Source: Kineosporiaceae bacterium
GTDB lineage: Bacteria; Actinomycetota; Actinomycetes; Actinomycetales; Kineosporiaceae
NCBI GenBank assembly: GCA_016713225.1
Contig: JADJPO010000011.1
Span: 372,001 to 436,000 of the forward strand
Reading direction: 5' to 3'
DNA: 64,000 bases
Shown: positions 33,296 through 41,932 of the stretch, piece by piece
Layout of the letters: each line of letters begins with the position of its first letter
Position numbering within the stretch: position 1 is the first letter of the stretch
Program-made: the position numbers and the translations under genes
The notes under the pieces: model-generated
Told to the model about the DNA's origin: nothing
Databases searched by the model: none
The model's input: the letters and a program-made list of their open reading frames with translations, nothing else

Positions 33296-34192
33296 ATGGG
33301 GAGCCACCGAACCGGCACGCCGTCCATCTCCGCGCGCCAGGCAGGCGTGTTCACGGCGGCGCAAGCTCGCGACGAGGGTTGGACTCCCGACCAGATCCGT
33401 CACCGACTCACGCGCGGCGGCTGGCAGCAGATCGCCGGTCGCGGCCTGGCCGCACTCGACGGCCCTGTCGGCCCCTGGCAGCTGGCTTGGGCCACCCATC
33501 TGACCTGGCCGGACGTCGTCCCGTGCCGCACCCTCGCCGGTGCCATGCACGGGCTACCGGTGCACCTGGAAGCACCCGTTGACGTCTACGCGCCACCCGG
33601 ACGGCGACGCGCGTCGGGGATCCGAGTGCACCGATCCCCGTGGACGCTGGACGAGCCGACCACCGTGCGCGGCCTGCCGTGCACCTCGTTGCGGACCACC
33701 GCCCTCGACTGTCTCGCCACCCTCGACTGGCCCCGCGCCCTGGATCTGTATGCCTGGCTCAGCACCCGCGACATCCTGACTCGCGACCTGATCCTCGACG
33801 TGATTCGCTCCGGGACCGGACGACACGGCGTACCTCAACTCCTGCGTCTCGCCCGCGTCGTGCGGACCGGCGCCGTGAGCGCGGCCGAGGATCTGTTCCA
33901 CCAGATCCTGCGCCGAGGCGGCCTCGCCGGGTGGGCCGCCGGCCAGAAGGTGTTCGACGACGTGGGCCTCATCGGCGTGGTGGACGTCTTGTTCCGCGCA
34001 GAGCGGGTCGTGGTCGAGATTGATGGCAGGCGTGCCCATTCCGATGCTCGCGTCTTCCAACAGGACCGCGAACGACAGAACCGACTGCTGGCGGCGGGCT
34101 ACCTCGTCCTGCGCTTCACCTGGTGGGACCTCACCCAGCGCGCGGACTCCGTCGTGGACCAGATCCGCAGAGCCCTCAGCACCCGCTCATGA
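33296..34192 (+). CDS. DUF559 (VSR-like nuclease fold) protein with AbiEi-like N-terminus
   Basis: A 298-residue protein. The N-terminal 60 residues (ARQAGVFTAAQARDEGWTPDQIRHRL) resemble the winged-helix region of AbiEi-type antitoxin proteins. The C-terminus is DUF559: GVVDVLFRAERVVVEIDGRRAHSD, FQQDRERQNRLLAAGYLVLRFTWWDL, with Asp and Glu in a restriction-endonuclease-like arrangement. Such genes are common in actinobacteria and are of unproven function. The ATG at 33296 overlaps GGGGA. No partner toxin gene is adjacent. Inverted class 2 repeats flank it and the right one supplies its TGA stop. Confidence 0.7.
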   Translation: MGSHRTGTPSISARQAGVFTAAQARDEGWTPDQIRHRLTRGGWQQIAGRGLAALDGPVGPWQLAWATHLTWPDVVPCRTLAGAMHGLPVHLEAPVDVYAPPGRRRASGIRVHRSPWTLDEPTTVRGLPCTSLRTTALDCLATLDWPRALDLYAWLSTRDILTRDLILDVIRSGTGRHGVPQLLRLARVVRTGAVSAAEDLFHQILRRGGLAGWAAGQKVFDDVGLIGVVDVLFRAERVVVEIDGRRAHSDARVFQQDRERQNRLLAAGYLVLRFTWWDLTQRADSVVDQIRRALSTRS

Positions 34193-34256
34193 TCACCGTT
34201 TGGACTCCGGATTCGGGACAGAAACACCACAAACTGGATCCCAGACGGTGATCATG
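34188..34256. repeat. Class 2 palindromic repeat, right (inverted) copy
   Basis: Begins CATGATCACCGTTTGGACTCC and ends GGTGATCATGA. Its reverse complement is about 89% identical by eye to 33066-33132. Its first bases overlap the DUF559 stop codon (34190-34192). Confidence 0.85.
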
Positions 34257-34276
34257 ACGGGGGTGGGTGGGAAGGC

Positions 34277-35179
34277 TCAGGCCTCGGGCGCCTCGGGGAG
34301 GGGGCGGGTGTCGCGGTCGGCGGCCTCACGGGCCTCCCGGGCCTCGCGGGCCTCACGATCGGCCTTCTCCCGAGCCTCGAGGCGGCGTTGCTCCATCACC
34401 TCGCCGTAGGTCAGACCGGTCGGCGGCGAGTCCGGGGTGGCGGGCGAGGCAGGCGCACCCGGTGGGGAGGTCACGGGCTGGGACGGCGTCCACCCCGTCG
34501 GATGCGGTGGCCCGCAGGGCTCACCCGGGCCCGGACCCGGGGACGGCGCACCGGTCGGCGGCGGGCCGAACTGCCCCGGCGAGGGCCAGCCCGGTTGCCC
34601 CATCGGGGGCTGCTGTCCCATCGGGTACGGCGATCCCATCGGATTCTGCTCTGCGAAGGCGCCCCCCGGGCCTCGGGACAACCCGGGACCACCCGGCAAC
34701 TTGGAGAGCAGGTCGGTGGCAGCCCGAGAGTGCTCCGGCATGCAGAGCACCTCATACTCGCTGGCCACGATCTGGCTGGTCGAGGTGAAGTCGCGCCGGC
34801 CACCGGTCAGCGCATACGAGATCACCCCGAAGAGCATGCCGAAGGCGCCACCGATGAGCATCGAGGCCACCACGAATCCCCCGGGGTAGTCCGAGCCGAA
34901 CAAGGTCAGCAGCAATCCGACGAACAACCCGAACCAGGCGCCGGACGCCGCCCCCGCGATGGCAACCCGCCCGTAGCTCAGCCGACCGGTCACCCGCTCG
35001 ACCATGCGCAGCCCACTGCCCACGATGGTCACGAACTGCACCGGGAAGTGATTGTCCGAGAGGAAGTCGACCGCTCGCTGCGCCTCGAGGTAGGTGCCGT
35101 ACCGCGCAATCGGTTCACCCCGCGGCGGCGTCGGCAGCCCAGGCTGGCGCTGACGGCCCATCGGTCCCAAGTTCGACAT
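34277..35179 (-). CDS. General-stress-protein-like membrane protein with a Pro/Gly-rich tail
   Basis: A 300-residue protein. Residues 20-60 (RYGTYLEAQRAVDFLSDNHFPVQFVTIVGSGL) resemble the general-stress-protein 17M-type domain, followed by two predicted membrane helices, ASGAWFGLFVGLLLTLF and FVVASMLIGGAFGMLFGVISYAL. The C-terminal half is Pro/Gly/Met-rich and ends in a highly charged coiled segment (EKADREAREAREAREAADRDTR). ATG 35179 is chosen because the family match starts soon after. Function unknown. Confidence 0.7.
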   Translation of the reverse strand: MSNLGPMGRQRQPGLPTPPRGEPIARYGTYLEAQRAVDFLSDNHFPVQFVTIVGSGLRMVERVTGRLSYGRVAIAGAASGAWFGLFVGLLLTLFGSDYPGGFVVASMLIGGAFGMLFGVISYALTGGRRDFTSTSQIVASEYEVLCMPEHSRAATDLLSKLPGGPGLSRGPGGAFAEQNPMGSPYPMGQQPPMGQPGWPSPGQFGPPPTGAPSPGPGPGEPCGPPHPTGWTPSQPVTSPPGAPASPATPDSPPTGLTYGEVMEQRRLEAREKADREAREAREAREAADRDTRPLPEAPEA

Positions 35180-35264
35180 GGTCCCATCCTGGCCTACCGC
35201 TGCCCGGCCCGCCCATCCGGGGACTGGCCTGAGATGGCACGCCTCGGCCTGAGACACTGACCGT

Positions 35265-36854
35265 GTGACTCTCCACCGGGCGGCGCCGAGCGGGCATGGC
35301 CCGATCGAGGTCGGCCCGGACGGACGACCCCCGGCCACCGGCCGGATCGAACTGCCCGATCTGCGCAATCTGCCCCCCTTCGGATCCGAGGAGTCCACCG
35401 CCGGACCCGAGCCGGCGCCGTCCGGCTCGCGCGTGGCCAAACTCGCACGCAAGGCCAGCTGGAACCTCGCCGACCAGGTCATCACCGCCGCCACCAACAC
35501 GCTGCTGTTCATCGTGCTGGCCCGATCGGTCAGCAAGGGCCGCCTCGATGCCTTCACCAACGCCTTCTACATCTTCACGTTGATGATCGGCATCGGCCGG
35601 GCACTGGTGGGCCAGGTGCTCAGCGTCCGGTTCAGTGACAGCGAGGGGGCGCCGTGGCGCACCGCCCTGCGACAGGCCTTCGGCTTCATCGTGGCGATCA
35701 CCCTGGCCGCCTCGGCGGTGATCGCCGGGGTCGGGCTGCTGGTGGACGGCCCGCTGCACCAATCGCTGTTGGCACTCGCCGTGGTGCTCCCCGCCCTGAT
35801 CATGCAGGACGCCTGCCGCAATGCCTTCTTCGCCCAGTCGCAGGCCAAACAGGCCGCACTCAACGACGGTCTCTGGGCGGTCATCCAGTTCGGTGCCATC
35901 GCGGCGCTGATCCACTTCGGGCACGCGGATGTCGGTTACCTGGTGCTGGCCTGGGGTGGTGGCGCCGCGGTGTGCGTGCTGCTCGCGTTGACCCAACTGC
36001 GCGTCGTCCCCGATCTGCGGGCCGCCCCTGCCTGGATCCGCCGATCGTGGAACCTGTCGCGGTTCTTCCTGGCCGAGAACCTGCTCACCTCCGGCGCGTT
36101 CACCGGCGGCTTCCTGATCGTGGGGGCGATGGTCGGTGAGGGCGCAGTGTCGGCGATCCGCGGCGCCCAGGTGCTGGTCGGGCCGCTCGAGACCCTGAGC
36201 TCGGCGATGTTCACCTTCACGCTGCCCGAGCTGGCCCGGCGTTCGTGGCTGAGCGTGCGCACCCGATGGAAGATCGCCACGGCGGCGAGCGCCGCCATGC
36301 TCACCGTCGCGCTGGCCTACACCGCCGTGCTGTGGCTCATGCCGGACGACGTGGGCCGGCTCATCTTCCGGGCCAACTGGGACGGCCCGAGCACGGTGCT
36401 GCTACCCATCGCCCTGGGCTCGGCCGCAGCCCGGGCCTGCCTCGGACCGGCGGTCACCATCTACGCGATGGGTATGGCCCGGCGCACCTTCAAGCTGATG
36501 ACGGTCGAGGCACCGCTCGTGCTCAGCCTGATGCTGGGTGGGGCCGCGGTGGGCGGTGTGGTGGGCGCCGCCTGGGGTCTGGCGGCCAACCAGGCCCTGC
36601 TGATCCCGCTGTGGTTCCTGACCCTGCGCTCGATCCTGCGGCTGCCCCCCGAGGCACTGGCCGCCGAGTCGCTGCTGCACGACGACCACGACACCCCTGA
36701 CACCGCCGGCACGCCCGGCTCGCCCGACACCGCTGCCCTGCCGGTGCTCGACGGGTCGGGGCGCCCGATCCAGCCGCGGCACGCGGCATTCGGCAGCCTG
36801 CCGCTGCCGCCCGGGGCCGGACCGGCCCGCGGGCGGCACACCCGCAACCGCTGA
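35265..36854 (+). CDS. Polysaccharide flippase-like (MOP superfamily) membrane protein
   Basis: A 529-residue protein from GTG 35265. After 60 polar residues it has about twelve predicted membrane segments, starting WNLADQVITAATNTLLFIVLARSVS and ending with LIPLWFLTLRSIL. The repeated hydrophobic pattern with few charges fits Wzx/MATE-like exporters; I see no sequence motif that decides the substrate. The tail is polar and Pro-rich. It is divergent from the stress-protein gene and converges on an acyl-CoA dehydrogenase. Confidence 0.65.
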   Translation: MTLHRAAPSGHGPIEVGPDGRPPATGRIELPDLRNLPPFGSEESTAGPEPAPSGSRVAKLARKASWNLADQVITAATNTLLFIVLARSVSKGRLDAFTNAFYIFTLMIGIGRALVGQVLSVRFSDSEGAPWRTALRQAFGFIVAITLAASAVIAGVGLLVDGPLHQSLLALAVVLPALIMQDACRNAFFAQSQAKQAALNDGLWAVIQFGAIAALIHFGHADVGYLVLAWGGGAAVCVLLALTQLRVVPDLRAAPAWIRRSWNLSRFFLAENLLTSGAFTGGFLIVGAMVGEGAVSAIRGAQVLVGPLETLSSAMFTFTLPELARRSWLSVRTRWKIATAASAAMLTVALAYTAVLWLMPDDVGRLIFRANWDGPSTVLLPIALGSAAARACLGPAVTIYAMGMARRTFKLMTVEAPLVLSLMLGGAAVGGVVGAAWGLAANQALLIPLWFLTLRSILRLPPEALAAESLLHDDHDTPDTAGTPGSPDTAALPVLDGSGRPIQPRHAAFGSLPLPPGAGPARGRHTRNR

Positions 36855-36857
36855 GGC

Positions 36858-38057
36858 TCAGCCCTCGAGGGCGTAGTCCTCCAGCAACCGTCGTCCGATG
36901 ATCATGCGCTGGATGTCGGCCGTACCCTCACCGATCAGCAGCATCGGCGCCTCGCGGTAGAGCCGCTCGATCTCGTACTCCTTGGAGTACCCGTAGCCGC
37001 CGTGGATCCGGAAGGAATCCTCGACGACGTCCCGGCAGTACTCACTGGCCAGGTACTTGGCCATGCCGGCCTCGAGGTCGTTGCGCTCGCCGGCGTCCTT
37101 CTTGCGGGCGGCCATGATCATCATCTGGTGGGCGGCCTCGACCTTGATCGCCATCTCGGCCAGGCGGAACTGCACCGCCTGGTGCTCGGCGATCTTCTTG
37201 CCGAACGTCTCGCGCTGCTGGGAGTAGCGGATGCCGAGCTCGAAGGCCCGCATCGCCAGGCCGCACGCGCGGGCGGCGACGTTCACGCGGCCGACCTCGA
37301 CGCCGTCCATCATCTGGTAGAAGCCCTTGCCCGGTACGCCCCCGAGGATCTGCGCGTCGGTGGTCCGGTAGCCGTCGAAGACCAACTCGGTGGTGTCGAC
37401 GCCCTTGTAGCCCATCTTCTCGATCTTGCCGGGCACGGTCAGGCCGGGCGCGGTCTCGCCGAAGCCGGAGGTCTTGTCGACCAGGAAGGTGGTCATGTTC
37501 TTGTAGACCGAGTTCGCGCCGAGGTCGGTCTTGGTCAGCACCGCGACGAGGTTGCACGAGCCACCGTTGGTCAGCCACATTTTCTGACCGTTGATGCTCC
37601 AGGTGCCGTCGGCCTCCTGCGTGCTCTTGGTACGAATCGCCGAGACGTCCGACCCACAGTGCGGCTCGCTCATCGAGAACCCGCCGCGGATCTCACCGGT
37701 GGCCATCTTCGGCAGGTAGTGCGCCTTCTGCTCCGGCGTGCCGTGCTGAATCAGCATGTAGGCCACGATGAAGTGGGTGTTGATGATGCCCGAGACGCTC
37801 ATCCAGCCGCGGGCGATCTCCTCCACCACCAGGGCGTAGGTCAGCAGCGACTCCCCCAGCCCGCCGTACTCCTCGGGGATCATCAGGCCGAAGACACCCA
37901 TCTCCTTCATGCCCTCGACGATCTCGCTGGGGTACTCGTCCTTGTGTTCCAGCTCGGTGGCCACCGGGATGATCTGTTCGTCGACGAACTCCTTGACCAG
38001 CTTCAACATCTCGCGCTGGTCGGCGGTCAGCCCTTCGGTGTGCTGGAGACGTCCCAT
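36858..38057 (-). CDS. Acyl-CoA dehydrogenase
   Basis: A 399-residue FAD enzyme. GFSMSEPHCGSDVSAIRTKS contains the acyl-CoA dehydrogenase flavin and substrate segment. MGYKGVDTTELVFDG and the terminal IHGGYGYSKEYEIERLYREAPMLLIGEGTADIQRMIIGR are family signatures, with Glu in YREAP..GE likely catalytic (position typical of short/branched-chain members). ATG 38057 lies 10 bases after AAGGGG; a GTG at 38069 is an alternative. Substrate unknown. No electron-transfer flavoprotein gene is adjacent. Confidence 0.87.
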   Translation of the reverse strand: MGRLQHTEGLTADQREMLKLVKEFVDEQIIPVATELEHKDEYPSEIVEGMKEMGVFGLMIPEEYGGLGESLLTYALVVEEIARGWMSVSGIINTHFIVAYMLIQHGTPEQKAHYLPKMATGEIRGGFSMSEPHCGSDVSAIRTKSTQEADGTWSINGQKMWLTNGGSCNLVAVLTKTDLGANSVYKNMTTFLVDKTSGFGETAPGLTVPGKIEKMGYKGVDTTELVFDGYRTTDAQILGGVPGKGFYQMMDGVEVGRVNVAARACGLAMRAFELGIRYSQQRETFGKKIAEHQAVQFRLAEMAIKVEAAHQMMIMAARKKDAGERNDLEAGMAKYLASEYCRDVVEDSFRIHGGYGYSKEYEIERLYREAPMLLIGEGTADIQRMIIGRRLLEDYALEG

Positions 38058-38189
38058 GGTGGTGTCCACCCCTTCGTGGAAAGTGCAGGTGCGTCACGGC
38101 GCAGGTGCCATCGAGTATCGCCACCCCAGCCGCGTCTGGCCCCGGGCTGAGATGTGAACCCCACCACCCACCGAGCCCGAACCAAACCC

Positions 38190-38284
38190 GCTCATACTCC
38201 GCAGGTGACCGCCCATACTCCGCGGGTGACGCGTGACAGCGATGTCATCAGGCCTTCGCGCGACACCTGCGGAGCATGGGCGGG
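38190..38284. repeat. Imperfect inverted and direct repeats upstream of a small membrane-protein gene
   Basis: CATACTCCGCAGGTGACCGC and CATACTCCGCGGGTGAC lie in direct order at 38193 and 38215. An inverted copy, CACCTGCGGAGCATGGGCGG, lies at 38264-38283 and pairs with 38210-38229 at 18 of 20 positions. The 278-bp gap holds no gene I can support. Confidence 0.7.
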
Positions 38285-38347
38285 TTGGGGGTGGGTTGGG
38301 GGTGAGGGCGGTGAGGGCGGTGAGGACCACAGCGGGATACTCGTTCG

Positions 38348-38773
38348 ATGACGACGCGGCCGCCAGGCACCCCGCGCTCTCGGCCCGAGCCGACGCCGCG
38401 AGGGTTCGACTGGGCGGTCGGGATCCTCACCCTGGAGGGAGTCCTGACCGGGGCGTTCGCCGTCTTCGCGCTCGTGATGTCGGTCATCGACGCCTCTGTC
38501 GGCGACGTCGGTCTGGTCGGTCTCGCGAGCGTGCGGGCGGATCGACGATGGTGGGTGATCTCGCTGCTGGTCTTGGCAGCAATGGGCAGCTACCGCGTGT
38601 GGTCCAGCGCCCTGGACGACGCCCACCTCCGTCCGCAGAAGGCATCGTTCGAGATCGCGGGGATCGCCTGTCTGCTCTGGCCGTCCACCCGCCGATACGT
38701 CGCTGCCTCGCGGACGACCCGCGAGGCCCTCGGCAAGGACAGGGAGCAGCCAGACCCAGAGCAGGCCCGATGA
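38348..38773 (+). CDS. Hypothetical membrane protein
   Basis: A 141-residue protein from ATG 38348 with three predicted hydrophobic segments: AVGILTLEGVLTGAFAVFALVM near residue 25, WWVISLLVLAAMGSYRVW near 70 and a weaker one near 100. The N-terminus is basic and Pro-rich, and the C-terminus is polar. No family recognised. No clear ribosome binding site and repeats on both sides make it less certain. Confidence 0.5.
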   Translation: MTTRPPGTPRSRPEPTPRGFDWAVGILTLEGVLTGAFAVFALVMSVIDASVGDVGLVGLASVRADRRWWVISLLVLAAMGSYRVWSSALDDAHLRPQKASFEIAGIACLLWPSTRRYVAASRTTREALGKDREQPDPEQAR

Positions 38774-38840
38774 GTCCTGCCTGAGGCGCGGGGTGGGGGG
38801 CGGATCGAACTTCGGCCCTGCTGGTCCGACATCCCTCCCA

Positions 38841-38889
38841 CTGTGGCCGGGTTGGAGTCACTGTGGCCGAGTTGGAGTCACTGTGGCCC
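38841..38889. repeat. 20-bp tandem repeat, 2.4 copies
   Basis: CTGTGGCCGGGTTGGAGTCA at 38841 and CTGTGGCCGAGTTGGAGTCA at 38861 are followed by CTGTGGCC. The unit length of exactly 20 bp equals that of the array at 61121-61232. Confidence 0.85.
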
Positions 38890-38992
38890 TGGCATATCGG
38901 GGCGACAGTGACCTGCCGCTGCGTCAGTGCCCAGTCGGGTAGCTCAGATGCCCCGCACCGGCCGACACCGGGCCGGCGGATTGTCCGACAGT

Positions 38993-39015
38993 GTGCACGA
39001 ATTGCATGATCACCG
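38993..39015 (+). repeat. Class 1 half-element
   Basis: GTGCACGAATTGCATGATCACCG (read 38993-39015) matches one arm of the class 1 palindromes and the half-element at 45910, including several flanking bases. No opposite arm is present. Confidence 0.8.
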
Positions 39016-39079
39016 AGGAGCTGGTGTGCGCACCCCAGGCCCGGCGTCCAGCGCGTCGCGACATGGGATTGGGCGGGGC

Positions 39080-39106
39080 TGTCCAAACCTGGGGATGCTG
39101 TTCGTC
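39080..39106 (+). promoter_or_regulatory. Candidate ECF-type promoter of the YCII-sigma unit
   Basis: TGTCCA at 39080-39085, a 17-bp spacer and CGTC at 39103-39106 resemble the TGTCGA/CGTC-type promoters described for ECF42 and related sigma factors. It lies 54 bp before the YCII start. Weak match, so a candidate only. Confidence 0.3.
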
Positions 39107-39159
39107 GTACGGGCAAGCGAGCATCGCACCAGCGGCGCTCACCCACCCTGGAGGACCTC

Positions 39160-39534
39160 ATGCGCTACATGTTCTTGCTCTACTCCGCGCCCGACGCCGG
39201 CCCCGCGGACGGAACCCCGGAGGCGGCCGCCGAGATGCAGGAGTGGTTCGCCTACACCCAGGCGATGGTCGAGGCCGGCGTGATGATCGCCGGTGACCCG
39301 CTGCACCCGGTGACCTCCGCGACCACCATCACGACCGGGGACGGCGGGACGGTCACCACCGATGGTCCGTTCGCCGAGACCAAGGAGGTGCTCGGTGGGT
39401 ACTACATCGTCGACGTCCCCGACCTGGACGCCGCGCTGGCCTGGGGCACGAAGGCTCCCACCGCGCGCTACGGCTCGGTCGAGGTGCGCCCCGTGGTCGA
39501 CCTGAGCACGCTCGGCGCGCCCGCCGGCGCCTGA
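39160..39534 (+). CDS. YCII-related DGPF-domain protein
   Basis: A 124-residue ferredoxin-like-fold protein. MRYMFLLYSAP at the start and TTDGPFAETKEVLGGYYIVDVPDLDAALAWG are the YCII/DGPF signature. GGAGGA lies eight bases before the ATG. It is followed after 22 bp by a sigma factor whose subgroup usually sits beside such genes, so they form one unit. Biochemical role unknown. Confidence 0.85.
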   Translation: MRYMFLLYSAPDAGPADGTPEAAAEMQEWFAYTQAMVEAGVMIAGDPLHPVTSATTITTGDGGTVTTDGPFAETKEVLGGYYIVDVPDLDAALAWGTKAPTARYGSVEVRPVVDLSTLGAPAGA

Positions 39535-39556
39535 GCACGGCTGAGACCACCTGATC

Positions 39557-40840
39557 GTGATCACCTCTCGGGTCGCCCAGGTCTTCGCGGCGCAGTGGCC
39601 GGTCCTCGTGGCCACGCTGCGCCGCGACCTGGGCGACCTGGACCTGGCCGAGGAGTCGGCGCAGGATGCCTTCGTCGAGGCCGCCGCCCGCTGGGGACCC
39701 GGCACCACGCCGGAGCGGCCGGGGGCCTGGCTGCTCACCACGGCCCGACGCCGGGCCATCGACCGGATCCGGCGGGATCAGCGATTCACCGCCCGGCTGC
39801 CCGCCCTGGCCGAGCTCGCGACGTCCGATCACGGCCCCCGACCCGCCGGGGAGCTGGTCGACGACCAACTGGCCCTGATCTTCGGCTGCTGCCACCCCTC
39901 GCTCGACCCGGCCTCCCGCATGGCACTGACGCTGCGCGAGGTGTGTGGTCTGTCGACCGGGCAGATCGCGGCGAGCTTTCTGGTGCCGACACCGACCCTG
40001 GCCAAACGCCTGGTGCGGGCCAAGGCGAAGATCCGGACGGCGGGTGTCCCGTTCGCCGTCCCGGCGCGCGACCAGCTGCCGAGCCGCAGCGACGAAGTGC
40101 TGCGTGTGATCTACCTGATCTTCACCGAGGGCCACACCGCCGCCGAGGGGCCCGCCCTGATCCGCGGCGACCTGTGTGACGAGGCGCGGTGGCTGGCCGG
40201 GCTGCTCGCCGACCTGCTCGCCCAGTTGCCCGTCTCCGGCACCGGCGACCACGAACGGATCGTGGCGCTGGCCGAGACCCTCGGGCTGCAGGCCCTGATG
40301 CTGTTCACCGACGCCCGGCGCCGCACCCGGCTGGACGACGCGGGACGCCTGGTGCTGCTCGAGCACCAGGACCGAACCCGCTGGGATCGCGCCCTGATCG
40401 CCGAGGGCCAGGCCGTGCTGTCGCGCGCGCTGGCGCTGGGACACGTGGGCGCCTACCAACTCGAGGCCGCCATCGCGGGGTTGCACACCACGGCGACGGA
40501 CTGGCCCGGCACCGATTGGGTCGGCATCAACCGGCTCTACGACCAACTGCGGCTGATCCAGCCGACCGACGTGGTCGCCCTCAACGCCGCCGTCGCCACC
40601 TCGATGATCGACGGCCCCGAGGCCGGGCTGAGAGCCATCGAGGCGATCGCGGCCCGCGGCGACCTGGCCGACTACCGCTACCTGCACGCCGCACGGGCCG
40701 ACCTGCTGCGGCGGCTGGACCGCATGCCGGAAGCCGCGCTGGCGTACCGGCGGGCGATCGAACTCACCGCGAACGAGGCCGAGGCGCGCTACCTGGCGGA
40801 CCGGCTGGACGCCTGCGAGGAGCCCGGCGCCACATCCTGA
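39557..40840 (+). CDS. ECF sigma factor of the ECF42 type
   Basis: A 427-residue regulator. Sigma region 2 is at residues 8-80 (DLGDLDLAEESAQDAFVEAAARWG) and region 4 near 105-165 (LALTLREVCGLSTGQIAASFLVPTPTLAKRLVRAKAKIR). About 250 residues of C-terminal helical extension follow (DUF6596/TPR-like region, RVIYLIFTEGHTA..), typical of ECF42, which lacks a classical anti-sigma factor. GTG 39557 starts 22 bp after the YCII gene. The extension probably modulates activity; the signal is unknown. Confidence 0.85.
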   Translation: MITSRVAQVFAAQWPVLVATLRRDLGDLDLAEESAQDAFVEAAARWGPGTTPERPGAWLLTTARRRAIDRIRRDQRFTARLPALAELATSDHGPRPAGELVDDQLALIFGCCHPSLDPASRMALTLREVCGLSTGQIAASFLVPTPTLAKRLVRAKAKIRTAGVPFAVPARDQLPSRSDEVLRVIYLIFTEGHTAAEGPALIRGDLCDEARWLAGLLADLLAQLPVSGTGDHERIVALAETLGLQALMLFTDARRRTRLDDAGRLVLLEHQDRTRWDRALIAEGQAVLSRALALGHVGAYQLEAAIAGLHTTATDWPGTDWVGINRLYDQLRLIQPTDVVALNAAVATSMIDGPEAGLRAIEAIAARGDLADYRYLHAARADLLRRLDRMPEAALAYRRAIELTANEAEARYLADRLDACEEPGATS

Positions 40841-40935
40841 CCCGCACCCGATGGTCACGGCGCGAACCCGGACGTAGCCTGAACGTCGAACGGGTGTCGC
40901 CGGACGCGACGCACACCCGCGCGGCGGAGGTGGCC

Positions 40936-41163
40936 ATGACCCTGACCCGCAACCTCACCGATGCCCTCGTGGTGCGACGCGCCGAACGCATCCTGCGCCG
41001 AGCTGGCCGGTCGGAGGCCCGCCGACTCGACCGGGAGCTGTCCGCGTTCACCACGCAGGCCGAGCGCAACGATCTGCTGGCAACCCTCGCCCGCTACCCC
41101 GATGAGCTCACCGAGCACCATCGAGAGGTCTTGAACCGGCGTCAGAATCGACGTGCTCGGTAG
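40936..41163 (+). CDS. Small hypothetical basic helical protein
   Basis: A 75-residue Arg/Leu/Glu-rich protein; ATG 40936 follows GGCGGAGG at seven bases, which supports the start. It is predicted to be mostly helical (ALVVRRAERILRRAGRSEARRLDREL). No family recognised. It lies between the sigma gene (95-bp gap) and the convergent PNPOx-like gene. Confidence 0.6.
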   Translation: MTLTRNLTDALVVRRAERILRRAGRSEARRLDRELSAFTTQAERNDLLATLARYPDELTEHHREVLNRRQNRRAR

Positions 41164-41184
41164 CCGGCTCAGAAAGTGACCGGC

Positions 41185-41826
41185 TCAGTAGATGGTGTCC
41201 GCCACCCGCTGCGGGTAACTCGCGTCGTACGTGGCTCCGTCGAAGGCGCCCTGGGTGATCTCGGCCATGATCGCGCCGACGGTGGGCAGCTCGTCGGCGG
41301 TGCGGTGCAGCTGCGGGTTCCACAGGTCCGCGCGGATCAGCGCCTTCGGGCACTGGGTGTAGACCGTCTGCACCGCGATCTCGATCACGGTCTGGGGCAG
41401 TTTGCGCCCGTCCAGGCGCGCCATCGCGTACCGCTCGAGCAGGGCGGGATCGGTGCGCAGCACGGCGGTTCCGTTGACGCGCAGCGTCGTCCCCAGGCCC
41501 GGGATCAGGAACAGCAGGCCGACTCGGCCGTCGAGCACGATGTTGCGCAACGAGTCCAGCCGCTTGTTGCCCCGCCGGTCGGGCAGGTGCAGCGTGTGCT
41601 CGTCGACGACATGGACGACGGGCGCCGGGTCACCGCGCGGGGAACAGTCCAGTCCCTCCTCGCCCGCCGTGGCCAGCAGCACGAACGGCGAGGCCTCGAT
41701 CCACCGCCGCTGCAACGGCGTGATCACCGGCGTCTCCTTGAGGCGGCCGCCCTCGGGGAATGCCCCGTAGATCGCCTCGAGTGAGGCGATGTCGGACACC
41801 ACATCGGACGGCGGGTGCGCGCTCAT
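41185..41826 (-). CDS. PNPOx-fold FMN-binding flavoprotein (MSMEG_1061/DR2398 type)
   Basis: A 213-residue split-barrel protein. PFVLLATAGEEGLDCSPRGDPAPVVHVVDEHTLHLPDRRGNKRLDSLRNI is the FMN-binding core of the PPOX-type group. The C-terminus CPKALIRADLWNPQ fits the DR2398-type subfamily. Probably binds FMN or F420 and reduces a small molecule; substrate unknown. ATG 41826 is used, not the upstream extension to 42138, which overlaps the next gene. Confidence 0.8.
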   Translation of the reverse strand: MSAHPPSDVVSDIASLEAIYGAFPEGGRLKETPVITPLQRRWIEASPFVLLATAGEEGLDCSPRGDPAPVVHVVDEHTLHLPDRRGNKRLDSLRNIVLDGRVGLLFLIPGLGTTLRVNGTAVLRTDPALLERYAMARLDGRKLPQTVIEIAVQTVYTQCPKALIRADLWNPQLHRTADELPTVGAIMAEITQGAFDGATYDASYPQRVADTIY

Positions 41827-41857
41827 CACCCCACGGTACCCGCGTCGTCCTCGATCA

Positions 41858-41932
41858 TGATCGAATCGAGAGGTCGAGAAAGCCCCGTTTCGGGCGTCCG
41901 AACCGTGCTTTCGTGACCCCTCGATTCGATCA
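41858..41932. repeat. Class 3 palindrome (26-bp arms)
   Basis: Arms 41858-41883 (TGATCGAATCGAGAGGTCGA then GAAAGC) and 41907-41932 are inverted repeats with three mismatches, around a 23-bp centre. The right arm contains the stop of the upstream minus-strand gene (41930-41932) and lies between two minus-strand genes. Confidence 0.8.

Noticed and set aside
39001..39030. Peptide VCTNCMITEEL read from the half-element, with similar peptides at other class 1 copies
   Set aside because: The similarity follows from the shared DNA repeat. There is no start or ribosome binding site, and the frame differs among copies.
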